Below are positions 1 through 9,064 of a DNA stretch of 52,765 bases, one piece after another. The translations under genes and the position numbers were made by a program. A model generated the notes under the pieces. That model searched no databases and was not told where the DNA came from. It saw only the letters and a program-made list of their open reading frames with translations. Each line of letters opens with the position of its first letter. Positions within the stretch are counted from its first letter, which is position 1. Origin of the DNA: Deltaproteobacteria bacterium (GTDB lineage Bacteria; Desulfobacterota; Binatia; UBA9968); contig SHYW01000027.1 of NCBI GenBank assembly GCA_009692615.1, positions 1-52,765 of the forward strand, in the 5' to 3' direction.

Positions 1-407
<407 letters not shown>

Positions 408-479
408 TATTTATCAATTCGACTCCGTGTTAATTCGTTTTGCCCGTATTCAGTTGTGAGAGAATAGCTCTCAATAATT

Positions 480-594
480 TCCGGTGGCGATAGCGGAGGT
501 GTCACACCCGATCCCATCCCGAACTCGGCCGTTAAGCCCTCCAGCGCCGATGGTACTATGCGGTTGCCGTATGGAAGAGTAGGACGCTGCCGGA
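480..594 (+). rRNA. rrf: 5S ribosomal RNA
   Basis: Length of about 115 bases and the conserved core CCCATCCCGAACTCGG (about 513-528) identify 5S rRNA. The ends pair as helix I: TCCGG at 480-484 against CCGGA at 590-594. It lies about 70 bases downstream of 23S in the same direction and directly before a strong hairpin terminator, so it is the last gene of the rRNA operon. Exact mature ends may differ by a few bases. Confidence 0.95.
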
Positions 595-602
595 TTTTAC
601 AT

Positions 603-646
603 AAAAGCCCCAACTTCGAAAGAGGTTGGGGCTTTTGTATTTTTTT
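603..646 (+). terminator. Rho-independent terminator of the rRNA operon
   Basis: A perfect 12-bp stem (603-614 with 625-636) is extended by three inner pairs closed by a C(GAAA)G tetraloop. It is followed by a T-rich tail at 638-646. The A-rich 5' arm means the hairpin may also work on the opposite strand. Confidence 0.93.
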
Positions 647-889
647 CTATTTTGTCAATCACACTCTGCACTGCATTGTGATATTTTCCATCGTCGCGCA
701 AGCGCTCCAAAATTAAATTCATACGCTCCTATTCTTTGGCCTCCGCGATTCACGATGAATAAATTGATTCATTCAGTGTCCAATAAGATTCGCCGCGATG
801 TAAAGATGGGTCATTGCCTTCGTTCTGAAAGTTTGCGCGTTGGGTTGACCGCAAGTCCGCTACGGAATAACTTTTGTAGGAGTAACACC

Positions 890-1588
890 ATGCGCGAAGA
901 TATGGCCAAAGTCATTGTCGAGCGCCCAAGGCGCGGCGGATACAGCAGGTGCAAAGGGCGATTGGGTAAAGACCTTGAAGCGCAACCGATCAAGCAAGGA
1001 ATGAAATATCGCCTGGCCGACAACAAGTCGCTAAACGAGAACCTCGCGCCGCTGCGCCGCTACCTCGCTCGTCAGGTCGGTCGTCCGTGGGCCAGAGTTT
1101 ACTCGGAGATTAGCGCCAATCTCAAAGCGACGAACGCGGTGCAGCAACATGTGCGCGATCATCTGAAAGACTACGTTGCAGTTAAGATGAGCGTCAACAA
1201 AGCGGGCGAACCGATGGTTGCGTCTCGTTGGCGGCGCTCTTACGATTTCTATGTCGACCCACAGGATGGAATCTTAAAACGCGCGAAAGCCGATACCGAC
1301 AAAGCACGGAAACGCGCCAAGGAACAACGCCGGCAACGCATCGCGGTTGCGCAGAGCAAAGTCAACAATATCCAATTGGCACCGGGATCAGACTTGCGGC
1401 GACTCAACGGTATCTGGTTTGCGGTGAATTACTCACGGTCTCCTGACGGGAGTGAAATCATCAAGCAAAAACGTCAGCTTTCAACCAAAGAATTACGCCA
1501 ACGTAATTTGCTCAATCAAGCAGTCTGCCCCGCAATTATCTATCGAAAGAGTCCTATAGGTATTGACCTTCGCGCGCGCGCACGTTAG
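890..1588 (+). CDS. Conserved hypothetical protein, basic, 232 aa
   Basis: The reading frame is open from inside the rRNA terminator (626), but the ATG at 890 is chosen. It has a good ribosome-binding site (AGGAG, 7 bases upstream), and the sequence becomes protein-like only from here. The product is soluble and strongly basic. It has an N-terminal part containing VIVERPRRGG, a middle part with RPWARVYSEI and VQQHVRDHL, and a Lys/Arg-rich helix at about 150-165. I recall similar proteins of unknown function in environmental bacteria but cannot assign a domain or an activity. The neighbouring RNA-ligase-like gene starts 37 bases downstream, or overlaps if its TTG start is used. The two are probably co-transcribed and may work together on RNA; that is inference. 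Confidence 0.75.
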   Translation: MREDMAKVIVERPRRGGYSRCKGRLGKDLEAQPIKQGMKYRLADNKSLNENLAPLRRYLARQVGRPWARVYSEISANLKATNAVQQHVRDHLKDYVAVKMSVNKAGEPMVASRWRRSYDFYVDPQDGILKRAKADTDKARKRAKEQRRQRIAVAQSKVNNIQLAPGSDLRRLNGIWFAVNYSRSPDGSEIIKQKRQLSTKELRQRNLLNQAVCPAIIYRKSPIGIDLRARAR

Positions 1589-1625
1589 CGGTAGGCGACG
1601 ATACCAAACTCACTTTGCTCCAAAG

Positions 1626-2780
1626 ATGGACGCTGTCATAGATAGCGACGCTCTTGCTGCTGCGACCGATTTGATCGGTCTTGATGAAAAATGGCTGCAG
1701 CCGTTCGATGTCGAGGATCCCTTTAACGGTGATTTGCGCTTGCGCGGCTTTCTCTGCCCAAAAACCGATCACCGTTACGGCGCCTTGGCGATCACCCATG
1801 TCGGTGACTCGCAAGCGCCACAGCTGATTCTAGCCACGCCCAAGTTGCATTACCCATTTGGCAAAGATGGTTCGTTTCATTTTCCGCCGATCAAAACCGT
1901 TCATCTCTATGAAAAACTCGACGGTACCAACGTACTTGCGTATCGCTATCGCGATGGCGACGGTCAATGGCGTCTGACCTACAAGCTGCGTTTGTCGCCG
2001 ACGCTGCGCAACAGCCGCTGGGGACCATTTCTCGACATGTGGAAGGAATTGCTGCAAACCCACCCAGCGATTTCGCGACTCGTCGAAGTCAACGGCTGCC
2101 ACATCAGTTTCGAGATGTACGGCGCGCGTAATTTCCACCTCATCGTCTATGAAAAAGCCCTCGCGGTGGCGGTGCTTTTCGGCGTGATGCCCGACGCGAG
2201 CGTAGTGCCGCAGCATCAACTTAATTTGCTCGACGTGCCTGGCACCTTGCTGTTCGGTGAGATCGCCGCGGGTGAAGACGCGGTGGCGAAGTATGCAGAG
2301 ATTCGCGCGCAGATGGAGCAAAGAAATAAACCGACGGACGATGAAAAATTAACCGGCGTCGAGGGCACCGTCTGGTACGTTGAGGAACCGAGTGGCCGCG
2401 TCACTTTGTGGAAATGTAAGCCCGAATCCGTGGAAGCGATCCACTGGGCGCTCGGTGTCAACAAAAAAGCCGTGATCTCGACTTGTTGGAATCTTCTCGA
2501 AACCAGCGACGATCTCAGCTACGAAACGCTCCTGCCCATGCTCGCCGAAGAGTACGAGGTGCGCGACATCGAAGCGTTCCGGCCGCACATCGAAGAATGC
2601 ATCCGGCAAGTCCAGCACGAATTTGAGTTCAAAGAACTGGTGTTGAACGAGTACGCCAAGCTCGGCGTCTCGATCCATGCCGATAAGGCGGTAGTCATGC
2701 GCGCTCTGGCGCAGCGTTTCGCCAGAAACGAGATGAAGAAGGTCTACGCGTTGATCGTCGCGAGCGGTCAACCATCGTAG
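1626..2780 (+). CDS. RNA ligase-like nucleotidyltransferase
   Basis: The covalent nucleotidyltransferase motifs are in order (numbering from the ATG at 1626, 384 aa): motif I EKLDGTN with the presumed AMP-accepting lysine K97, motif III-like FEMYG at 152-156, motif IV EGTV at 236-239, and motif V LWKCK with K253 and K255. This spacing fits the Rnl2/PF09414 RNA ligase group, which seals nicked RNA through an AMP-enzyme intermediate. The C-terminal 110 residues are helical and charged. Start choice is uncertain: a TTG at 1563 preceded by TAGG would add 21 residues and overlap the upstream gene. Adjacency to that gene and to an rRNA operon suggests RNA repair, but nothing here names the substrate. 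A DNA ligase is less likely because no OB-fold or BRCT-type extension is seen. Confidence 0.85.
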   Translation: MDAVIDSDALAAATDLIGLDEKWLQPFDVEDPFNGDLRLRGFLCPKTDHRYGALAITHVGDSQAPQLILATPKLHYPFGKDGSFHFPPIKTVHLYEKLDGTNVLAYRYRDGDGQWRLTYKLRLSPTLRNSRWGPFLDMWKELLQTHPAISRLVEVNGCHISFEMYGARNFHLIVYEKALAVAVLFGVMPDASVVPQHQLNLLDVPGTLLFGEIAAGEDAVAKYAEIRAQMEQRNKPTDDEKLTGVEGTVWYVEEPSGRVTLWKCKPESVEAIHWALGVNKKAVISTCWNLLETSDDLSYETLLPMLAEEYEVRDIEAFRPHIEECIRQVQHEFEFKELVLNEYAKLGVSIHADKAVVMRALAQRFARNEMKKVYALIVASGQPS

Positions 2781-2840
2781 CGGGTTTTGGCTAATCGTTG
2801 CCCGCTCGTTTTATCATCGCGGCCGATGTGTTTCACCGCC

Positions 2841-3722
2841 TCAGGGAGTATTTCGCGCGCCGGCTGGGGCACCTTCGGGGGCGCTTTTGCCGCGCGGCGC
2901 CAACACCAACACCTGTTTGTCGTTGTCGACTGACATCTGAAAGCGACCGAGAAAGTCCATTCCCAATAATCCTTCATAATTTGGATCACGCGAAAAATCA
3001 TAAATTGCTATGCTTAAGCCCTTGACGGCTGCTTCACCGACTTTGATCGATTCGATTTGGCCAACGTCGTGCGCCACGGAACCGCCGATTCCGCTGCTTT
3101 GTTGCCAACCGACCGAATGTAGTCTGAGGTCGGAGGCGATTCGCTTTGATATTGTCGTTTGATCGGCCCCGGTGTCGACCGCCAAGTTAGCGATGACAGT
3201 GCTGTTACCGTTACTAAATGTCACAGGCACAATAACTTTGGAACGTATGATCTTGACCGGAATGGTGATCACGCCGGTAGCCGACGCTTTGGCTTCACGT
3301 TCTCCGGCAGGAGGCGTGGGGGCGAAAATCATCGTCTCTTTGGGCAGTGCGCGAAAATGATCGTCGATCTTTTTCGCCGCGTCGTTATTCGCGGTTTTGA
3401 TCCATCCTATGTTGCCGTTTCTGGTTTTCACCATGAACCATTTCTCACCGCCACCTCCTGTCATCTCGGCGATGGGCGACAATGCCGTGCCGTCGCGGAC
3501 GGTTTCAATCAACTCTGACGCCTCATCCGCCTCGGCGAAAAGCTGAGCCGCACTACTCTGCGCCGGTGCGCTCGCGCTCGACGCCGTCCGTACCACGTCG
3601 CCGAGCAAAGTGAAGGCTAGAAACGTGACGCTCAACAAAAGCCCGCGGCAAATTTGCCAGCAACGAATCCGAACGCGTTGGAAATGTATTTCAAGGAATA
3701 TACTTTCAATCGAGAATAGCAT
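2841..3722 (-). CDS. Retropepsin-like aspartic protease with SH3-like domain (copy 1)
   Basis: 293 aa from the ATG at 3722, which follows GGGAG 10 bases upstream. A hydrophobic segment at about 24-42 is a signal anchor. Residues 75-110 resemble a bacterial SH3 domain (KWFMVKTRNGNIGWIK). The C-terminal half is a single-lobe clan AA protease with the catalytic motif VDTGADQT (D183) and the closing motif GLLGMDFLGRFQMSVD. Such proteins act as homodimers in the periplasm or at the membrane; the natural substrate is unknown. The next gene on the same strand is a clear paralogue with the same domain order, so this is a tandem duplication. A frame extension upstream of 3722 is not supported by a ribosome-binding site. 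Confidence 0.85.
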   Translation of the reverse strand: MLFSIESIFLEIHFQRVRIRCWQICRGLLLSVTFLAFTLLGDVVRTASSASAPAQSSAAQLFAEADEASELIETVRDGTALSPIAEMTGGGGEKWFMVKTRNGNIGWIKTANNDAAKKIDDHFRALPKETMIFAPTPPAGEREAKASATGVITIPVKIIRSKVIVPVTFSNGNSTVIANLAVDTGADQTTISKRIASDLRLHSVGWQQSSGIGGSVAHDVGQIESIKVGEAAVKGLSIAIYDFSRDPNYEGLLGMDFLGRFQMSVDNDKQVLVLAPRGKSAPEGAPAGARNTP

Positions 3723-3817
3723 AATCGTCGATCTCCCTATTGATTGGTATAACGAGCCTGTCCCTGGCTCGCTTCCACCATCATACCACACCGGCGCCAC
3801 CAATGGTCCAGTAAGTT

Positions 3818-4615
3818 TTACTTCTTGCGCGGGGTTAAAATCATTACCTGTTTGTCGGCATCTACCGACATTTGAAAGCGGCCGAGAAAATCGAATCCCA
3901 ACAAACCTTCGGTGCGGAAGTCATAGCCACGATCATGGATACTGACGCGCATATTCTTCACTTCTGCGTCGCCGACCTTAATTGAATCCACCTGACCCAC
4001 ATCGACGACGATCTGGCCACCGATACCGATTCGAATCTGACTATCGATAGCAGGCAGCCTAATCTCCCTCGCCATCCGTTTGGATATCATCGTTTGAGAG
4101 GCCCCGGTATCGACCAAGAGATTGCCAGTGGAGCTACTGTTGCCACTCGTTAGCGTGACGGGTGCGACCACCCTGGTGCCGAAAATTTTGATCGGGATTG
4201 AAATCACCCCAGTCGTCGAAATTCTCACCGCCGGTTCCGCCTCACTACTAGCGGGTCCAACGGATATGGACTCCTTCGGCATGGTGCGAAAGTGGTCGTT
4301 AACTCTTCGCGCTTCGGAATTGTCGCTCGACTTGATCCAGCCGACGTTGCTGCTACGGGTTTTCACCATGAACCATTTTGTACCACCGCCGCCGGTCATC
4401 TCCGCGATGGGCGACAACACTGCGCCGTCTCGAACTGTTTCGATCAATTCGGAAGCTTCATCGGCTTCGGCAAAAACTTGCGTCGCGGTATTTTGCACCG
4501 GGACGCTCGCGCTCGAAGCTACCCGCGTCGAGCTACTGAGCATGGTGAAGGCTAGCAGTATCACCCTAAGCAAAAGCCTTCGATAATTTTCAAAACGTTG
4601 CTGTGAAATCATCAT
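3818..4615 (-). CDS. Retropepsin-like aspartic protease with SH3-like domain (copy 2)
   Basis: 265 aa, starting at the first of two adjacent ATGs. The upstream GGAGATCGAC is also found ahead of copy 1, so the leader region was duplicated with the gene. Signal anchor at about 13-28, SH3-like segment at about 60-95, catalytic VDTGASQT with D169, and the conserved EGLLGFDFLGRFQMSVD near the C terminus. The shared segments LFAEADEASELIETVRDG (copy 1) and VFAEADEASELIETVRDG (copy 2) show close paralogy, while the linker and the mature N terminus have diverged. It lies 95 bases upstream of copy 1 in the same direction, so co-transcription is likely. Confidence 0.85.
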   Translation of the reverse strand: MMISQQRFENYRRLLLRVILLAFTMLSSSTRVASSASVPVQNTATQVFAEADEASELIETVRDGAVLSPIAEMTGGGGTKWFMVKTRSSNVGWIKSSDNSEARRVNDHFRTMPKESISVGPASSEAEPAVRISTTGVISIPIKIFGTRVVAPVTLTSGNSSSTGNLLVDTGASQTMISKRMAREIRLPAIDSQIRIGIGGQIVVDVGQVDSIKVGDAEVKNMRVSIHDRGYDFRTEGLLGFDFLGRFQMSVDADKQVMILTPRKK

Positions 4616-4865
4616 AGTAGTCGATCTCCTGATTTGCGCCGGCAATTACTCCAGTCGATAATCCGTTACACCAACGTGATGTCTCAGGCCTACTTGATCA
4701 CTTTGCCGGGGTACGAAAGCCGTTCCGTGCACATCGAATAGCAATAATGCGGCAACGAAACTACGAAGCCGACGGAATTTAACGATCGATAGCTCTCATC
4801 GCATAGACTTCCCCCAATCCAAAATCTAAAAGCGGCCCCGCGGACGCAAATCCAAAATTCTTCAC

Positions 4866-6188
4866 TCACGCCCCGGCGAATTCCGGCTCTATGTCGATCT
4901 CCGGTTTTTCCACGTTGCGCCGGTCGACGGTCAACGCGAGGCACGCGGCGATCAGTCCCATGCAACCGCCGACGAGAAAAGCGTAGTGATAGTCGCCGAA
5001 GTGCACGCGCACCCAGCCGCCGAGGATGGCGGCGGAGGCGCCGCCGAGTTGATGGAAGACGAAGACCGTGCCGAAGATGCTGCCGACTCTTTCGGATCCG
5101 AAGGTGCGGGCGATGATCGTCGTGGTCGCTGGGCCCGACGCATACCAGTCGAGACCGTAGAGCACGGCGAACAGAAATAATCCCGTCGATTCGGTAACCA
5201 GTGTGAGTAGCAGCAACGCGGTGCCGCGTAGGGCGTAGACGACGGCGAGCACTTTGCGCGGATCGATACGGTCGACGAGATATCCGGAAAATGTCGTGCC
5301 GATGAAACTCGCGCCGCCCATGATGCCCACCGCCGCCGCCGCGGTCACTTGCGGGATGCCGCTCTCGATTGCGTGTGGGATCAGATGCGTGCCGATCAGT
5401 CCATTCGCCGTCACGCCGCAGATGAAAAAGCAGCCGGCGAGTATCCAGAACGTCGAGGTCTTCACCACCTCCGACATCGCCGCCATCGACATCGGTCGAA
5501 TCACGCCGCGAGTGTAACTGGATCGTGTTGGCGCGCCGCTTCCCTGTCCAGATCGGTATGGTTCAAGTCCAACATCGGCAGGACTGTCGCGCATCCAGAA
5601 CCAGATCGCGGGAATCAATAGCGACGCGGTCGCGACGATCATCATCAGCGCGCTGCGCCAACCAGTGGAGAGAATCACCGACATGAGTAGCGGTAGGAAA
5701 ACAATTTGTCCCGCCGCGTTGGCATTGGTCATGATGCCCACCGCCAAGCCGCGCCGGTCGACGAACCAGCGCGCCGCGATGCTCGCGCCAAGCGCGGGAG
5801 TGATTCCGGTGGCAATGCCGAGGATCACGCCCCAAAGCAAAACAAGCTGCCAAAGTTGTTGCAGGAACACCACGCCGGTGAGACCGAGCGCGATGGCTGT
5901 GAGACTGCTGAGAATCACTCGGCGCGGCCCGAAGCGGTCGATCAACCAGCCGCCCACCGGCGCGAACAATCCGAGCAACAAAAGATTGAGGCTCGCCGCC
6001 GAGGCGATCTCGGTGCGGCTCCAACCGAACTCCGCCTCGAATGGATGGATCAACACCGACGGCGCCGAGCGGATGCCGGCCGCGGTGAGGTTGGCGAGAA
6101 AACTCAATCCGACGACGAACCAGCCGTAATAAAATGGCATGGCCAGCGGCGCGCGGGGGGACGATGGCGACTCTGGATATTTGTTCAT
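4866..6188 (-). CDS. MFS transporter (monocarboxylate/OFA-like)
   Basis: 440 aa with about twelve hydrophobic segments. MFS motif A appears as GGWLIDRFGPRRV at about 79-91. The N-terminal FYYGWFVVGLSFLAN and RSAPSVLIHPFEAEFGWSRT are typical of the oxalate/formate- and monocarboxylate-transporter-like branch, so an organic anion is the likely substrate. It is a close paralogue of the transporter at 14347-15663, sharing YYGWF, RSAPSVLIHP and EFGWxRT. Direction of transport and substrate cannot be read from sequence. It stands alone, with 250 bases before the protease pair and a repeat-rich gap upstream. Confidence 0.9.
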   Translation of the reverse strand: MNKYPESPSSPRAPLAMPFYYGWFVVGLSFLANLTAAGIRSAPSVLIHPFEAEFGWSRTEIASAASLNLLLLGLFAPVGGWLIDRFGPRRVILSSLTAIALGLTGVVFLQQLWQLVLLWGVILGIATGITPALGASIAARWFVDRRGLAVGIMTNANAAGQIVFLPLLMSVILSTGWRSALMMIVATASLLIPAIWFWMRDSPADVGLEPYRSGQGSGAPTRSSYTRGVIRPMSMAAMSEVVKTSTFWILAGCFFICGVTANGLIGTHLIPHAIESGIPQVTAAAAVGIMGGASFIGTTFSGYLVDRIDPRKVLAVVYALRGTALLLLTLVTESTGLFLFAVLYGLDWYASGPATTTIIARTFGSERVGSIFGTVFVFHQLGGASAAILGGWVRVHFGDYHYAFLVGGCMGLIAACLALTVDRRNVEKPEIDIEPEFAGA

Positions 6189-6228
6189 AGGTTTTCTGTA
6201 GCACAGATTACCAATGGATAGAAAATAG

Positions 6229-6354
6229 GGTAGCGGTTCGGTTTCAATATCATCCTATGTAGGGGCGACCCTCTGTGGTCGCCTGTTCCGGAGGGCAGAC
6301 ACAGGGGTCCGCCCCTACGAAGACGATTCGTTTAAATCATAGTGAACCAGTGCC
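6229..6354. mobile_element. MITE-like element with 8-bp target duplication (copy 1)
   Basis: The 126-bp segment begins GGTAGCGGTTCGG and ends GTGAACCAGTGCC. These ends match the left end (11/13) and right end (10/13) of the element at 15704-15835. It is flanked on both sides by the exact octamer GAAAATAG (6221-6228 and 6355-6362), the signature of transposition with an 8-bp target duplication. The interior holds a GTAGGGGCG...CGCCCCTAC palindrome at 6259-6318 and no transposase. The two ends match each other at only 8/13, so this copy looks older. It lies in the 359-base gap between the MFS gene and the gene ending at 6548. Confidence 0.55.
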
Positions 6355-6429
6355 GAAAATAGCTGAGCGGGTTGACGCTGCTCTAATTACTGATGAACGG
6401 ATTTTGTCGAATCGAAGCTGCTTTCTTTT

Positions 6430-6530
6430 CGTCATTCCGGCGCAGGCCGGAATCCAGGGGCGGATGGGAAGGGCGGGTCGCGACCCGCTCTACGGAAAAA
6501 AACTGGATGCCAGCCTACGCCGGAATGACG
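6430..6530. repeat. Nested palindromic repeat (GTCATTCC type)
   Basis: Outer arms CGTCATTCCGG (6430-6440) and CCGGAATGACG (6520-6530) are perfect inverted copies, followed inward by AATCCAG and CTGGAT. A second palindrome, GGGCGGGTCGCGACCCGC, sits in the loop at 6471-6488 and is followed by TCTAC. The outer element is the common intergenic GTCATTCC repeat seen in many bacterial genomes. The inner one resembles the repeat at 31726-31754. Together with the element at 6229-6354 it accounts for most of the space between 6189 and 6547, where no gene is seen. Confidence 0.8.
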
Positions 6531-6547
6531 GAATTTAATCTTGACGA

Positions 6548-8083
6548 TTACGGCACGACTTCGATCGCTATGCGATACGCCGGCAATTTGTAGCCGAGCG
6601 CCAGGGCGGGGAAGTCGCGGGCGTAGGTGAGGAAGGGCGTTTGATAATTCCACGGCACGCGGTCTTTGCCTTTGTAGATCGCGGGATAAAGATCGATCAG
6701 GTGTGTGCCGGGTGCGCCGCTGGCGACCAGATTGATGGTGATGTCGCCGTTGCTGTTGAAACCGCAAGCGTAGCCCATCGCCGCGTTGTCGTAGGTGACC
6801 GCGACCGTATTATCGAGCTCGGTCCAGCCGCTGCCTTTGATTTGAATCGTGAAGGGCTCGCCGACTTTCACCCGCCGTGGATTTACTTTGACCAGACTCT
6901 GTTCGACGTAGAAGGGGACTTCCGCCAGCACGCGATCGTGGGCGACTAATTTAACTACGTGCCAGCCGCCGAGATCGTCGGGGATCTGAAGATTCGTCGT
7001 TAACGTGCCGTCAGCTTTTGTCGTCGCGGTTGTGAGCGCCACGTTGTCGAGATTCCAACCGCTGGGCGTCATGCGGTTGCCGCGGGCGGTGACGAAGTGC
7101 AGACCGACTTCGCTGCTGGGTGGCAATCCCTTGGCATTCATGACTGTCTTGGTATGCACAGCTCCTGACGTTGGCGACAATTGTATTGATCCGGGAGCCA
7201 CCGGTTTCATGCTCATGGTCGTGCGCGCCGCGTCGGCGGAAAGTTTTGCAACTCGAGTTGCCTCCGGCCAATCTAATTTATTGGGCGGCGGACCGGCGTC
7301 TTTGGTGACATTAAATGTGAAGCGAAACTCTTGCTGGTTGCCGAGATGAGAATAGATGTAAGCCTGCGGCGACTGTTGGGTGTTGAGATAAGCGCCCGGC
7401 GCGTAGGCGGTGCTGTTGTTGAGTTGGATGACATGCTTACCCGCCGGCCCGGCGGCGCGAATCTGAAACGTCGCGCTGCCCTTGGTCGTCACCGCGGAAA
7501 TCTCGCCGGTATATTTATTGTCGTAGCGCAGGCCCATGAATTGTTCAAAGCCGCGCCAGCCCATGCCGTGCACTGTAACGACGATCGGTGTTCCGACCGG
7601 ACCTTCGCTCGGCGTGATCGCGGCGCTGCGCAGAATACGAAAGCCGCCGCGCACTAGGTCTTGGCCGTCGATCGCGCCATGAATGTCGTGCACCTCGCCG
7701 AAATCTTCCGGCGCGGTTAATTTCAAACTCACCCGTCCTTGGCCGTCGACGGTGGCGCTGCCGAGGGACACGCGCTTCTCGTCGTAATTGCGCTCGTGAT
7801 ATTCGACGTTGTCGACCAACACTTTGGTAAGATATTGCGCGTCAACGGTGGTCCAGAAAAATTCCACTTTCTTGCCTGCGGCCAGGCCTTCGGCGCTGAT
7901 CGTAAACGATGCGCCAACGTACCCTTTGACCGGTTCGACTTTGAGAGCTTTGAGCGGTGCGCTATTGCTGGCGGACTTGGTTTGTTGGGCGGATACGAAT
8001 GACGACCCAGGCGCGAATAAAAATAATAGCGCCAAGGCGCTGAGCGGCACTGAACGACGCAAGCGAGGCAGTGGATTCATCAT
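6548..8083 (-). CDS. Secreted Ig/IPT-like multidomain protein
   Basis: 511 aa with a clear signal peptide (hydrophobic core SALALLFLFAPG, cleavage likely after VSA at about 32). The mature protein consists of repeated beta-sandwich-like segments. Each begins with a phrase of the type xxPxxGxVGxxFTIxxxG: KVEPVKGYVGASFTISAEG, ITPSEGPVGTPIVVTVHG, QLSPTSGAVHTKTVMNAKG and VNPRRVKVGEPFTIQIKG. This is the pattern of IPT/TIG or Ig-like domains in cell-surface proteins. No catalytic motif is visible. The gene begins 10 bases after the stop of the upstream lipoprotein-like gene, so both form an operon and may act together outside the cell. Confidence 0.75.
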   Translation of the reverse strand: MMNPLPRLRRSVPLSALALLFLFAPGSSFVSAQQTKSASNSAPLKALKVEPVKGYVGASFTISAEGLAAGKKVEFFWTTVDAQYLTKVLVDNVEYHERNYDEKRVSLGSATVDGQGRVSLKLTAPEDFGEVHDIHGAIDGQDLVRGGFRILRSAAITPSEGPVGTPIVVTVHGMGWRGFEQFMGLRYDNKYTGEISAVTTKGSATFQIRAAGPAGKHVIQLNNSTAYAPGAYLNTQQSPQAYIYSHLGNQQEFRFTFNVTKDAGPPPNKLDWPEATRVAKLSADAARTTMSMKPVAPGSIQLSPTSGAVHTKTVMNAKGLPPSSEVGLHFVTARGNRMTPSGWNLDNVALTTATTKADGTLTTNLQIPDDLGGWHVVKLVAHDRVLAEVPFYVEQSLVKVNPRRVKVGEPFTIQIKGSGWTELDNTVAVTYDNAAMGYACGFNSNGDITINLVASGAPGTHLIDLYPAIYKGKDRVPWNYQTPFLTYARDFPALALGYKLPAYRIAIEVVP

Positions 8084-8093
8084 GCTGAAATAT

Positions 8094-8729
8094 TCAATCG
8101 ATGATCCGCACGCGGCTGTCGGCCGTGGTGGCTTTTTGAATCGGCGGCGAGAAGGTCATCTTCCTCCCGTCTTTGGTCGCGATGTCGATGCGATAGTCGA
8201 AGGAGCCCAAAGGATAGTCCGGCGGAATGTCCCAAGAAGTGTCCCACATCCAGGCGGAGCCTGGCAGCGCCGCGCCGCCGCCGCGCATGTTCCAGCGGCC
8301 GGGAACTTCTTCGCCATGGGGCAAGACCAATTTGACCGTCGCACCGTCTTTGTCGGTGACGCGCTTGCCGGTACTGGTGTCGAGGATATCGAAGCGCACG
8401 ACGATTTTCATGCCGCGTTTGAACACGCCGCTCTGAATGCACGGTTGGGTCGGCGCATAGCCGTATTTGTTCGGCGCATTGGCTGTCAAAGTTTCGACAT
8501 AGAAAAAGAACGGCCCCACCGGCTCATAGTAAAAAGCTGGCGCCGTTTGCGCGACGCGCGACGGAGCCGTCGAGGGAGGAGGAGGTGCCATTTTTCTCGC
8601 GCCGAGGACCATCGACACCTCCTCGCCGCTTTGTGTTGTCGTCGCCGGTGCGCAATTGAACGCTAGCAGCGGTAGGAACCCGAAAAACGCGGCGAAGACG
8701 AAGCTGCGAAGATAACATTTGTTGAGCAT
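8094..8729 (-). CDS. Secreted or lipoprotein-like hypothetical protein
   Basis: 211 aa from the ATG at 8729, which has a strong GAGGAGG site five bases upstream. The N terminus is a signal peptide (SFVFAAFFGFLPLLAF) ending in a cysteine within AFNCAP. The residue pattern before this cysteine is not a textbook lipobox, so lipid anchoring is possible but unproven. The mature part is beta-rich, with VRFDILDTSTGKRVTDKDGA and a Trp-rich MWDTSWDIPPDYPLGSFDY stretch that looks like an Ig-like or carbohydrate-binding fold. No family is recognised. It is the first gene of a two-gene operon with the IPT-like secreted protein downstream. Confidence 0.7.
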   Translation of the reverse strand: MLNKCYLRSFVFAAFFGFLPLLAFNCAPATTTQSGEEVSMVLGARKMAPPPPSTAPSRVAQTAPAFYYEPVGPFFFYVETLTANAPNKYGYAPTQPCIQSGVFKRGMKIVVRFDILDTSTGKRVTDKDGATVKLVLPHGEEVPGRWNMRGGGAALPGSAWMWDTSWDIPPDYPLGSFDYRIDIATKDGRKMTFSPPIQKATTADSRVRIID

Positions 8730-8871
8730 GGTGCCTCCTCGAAACAATTCAAACATGGAATCGAATAATAAGGCGCTGGCGGTAAAATAGGGGATGGAGT
8801 GCGCCACTGTCAAGTTGAAATTTGGCGGCGGTAAAATTCTGGAGAAAGAAGAAAAGGAGGGGAGCAGAAGA

Positions 8872-8940
8872 TTCACCACAGAGCACACAGAGGGTTGGGA
8901 AATTAAATTTCTCTGTGTCCTCTGTGATCTCTGTGGTGAG
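8872..8940. repeat. Dispersed palindrome, CACAGAG type
   Basis: The arms TTCACCACAGAGCACACAGAG (8872-8892) and a matching CTCTGTGTCC...CTCTGTGGTGA (8911-8939) form an imperfect hairpin built of 9- to 10-base units. It belongs to the same class as the CACGAAG palindromes elsewhere in the window. A further GGCGGAC...GTCCGCC inverted repeat at 8970-9016 lies beside it. Together they fill most of the 335-base gap between 8730 and 9064, in which no gene is seen. Confidence 0.85.
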
Positions 8941-9064
8941 AACATCTTTATCCGATATCCGCAAAGATGGCGGACATCCTTCGACGGACTCAGGACAGGC
9001 TCCGGTCCGCCTCTACGAAGATCCTCGGATTATTACTTCATTGTTGGGTTAGTACTTTCATGAG

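Noticed and set aside
626-889. An 88-residue N-terminal extension of the protein at 890
   Set aside because: It would begin inside the rRNA terminator stem and has no ribosome-binding site. The composition becomes protein-like only after the ATG at 890, which has AGGAG.
595-2780. tRNA genes after the 5S rRNA
   Set aside because: No cloverleaf-like sequence with TTCGA and a CCA-compatible end was found downstream of 5S.
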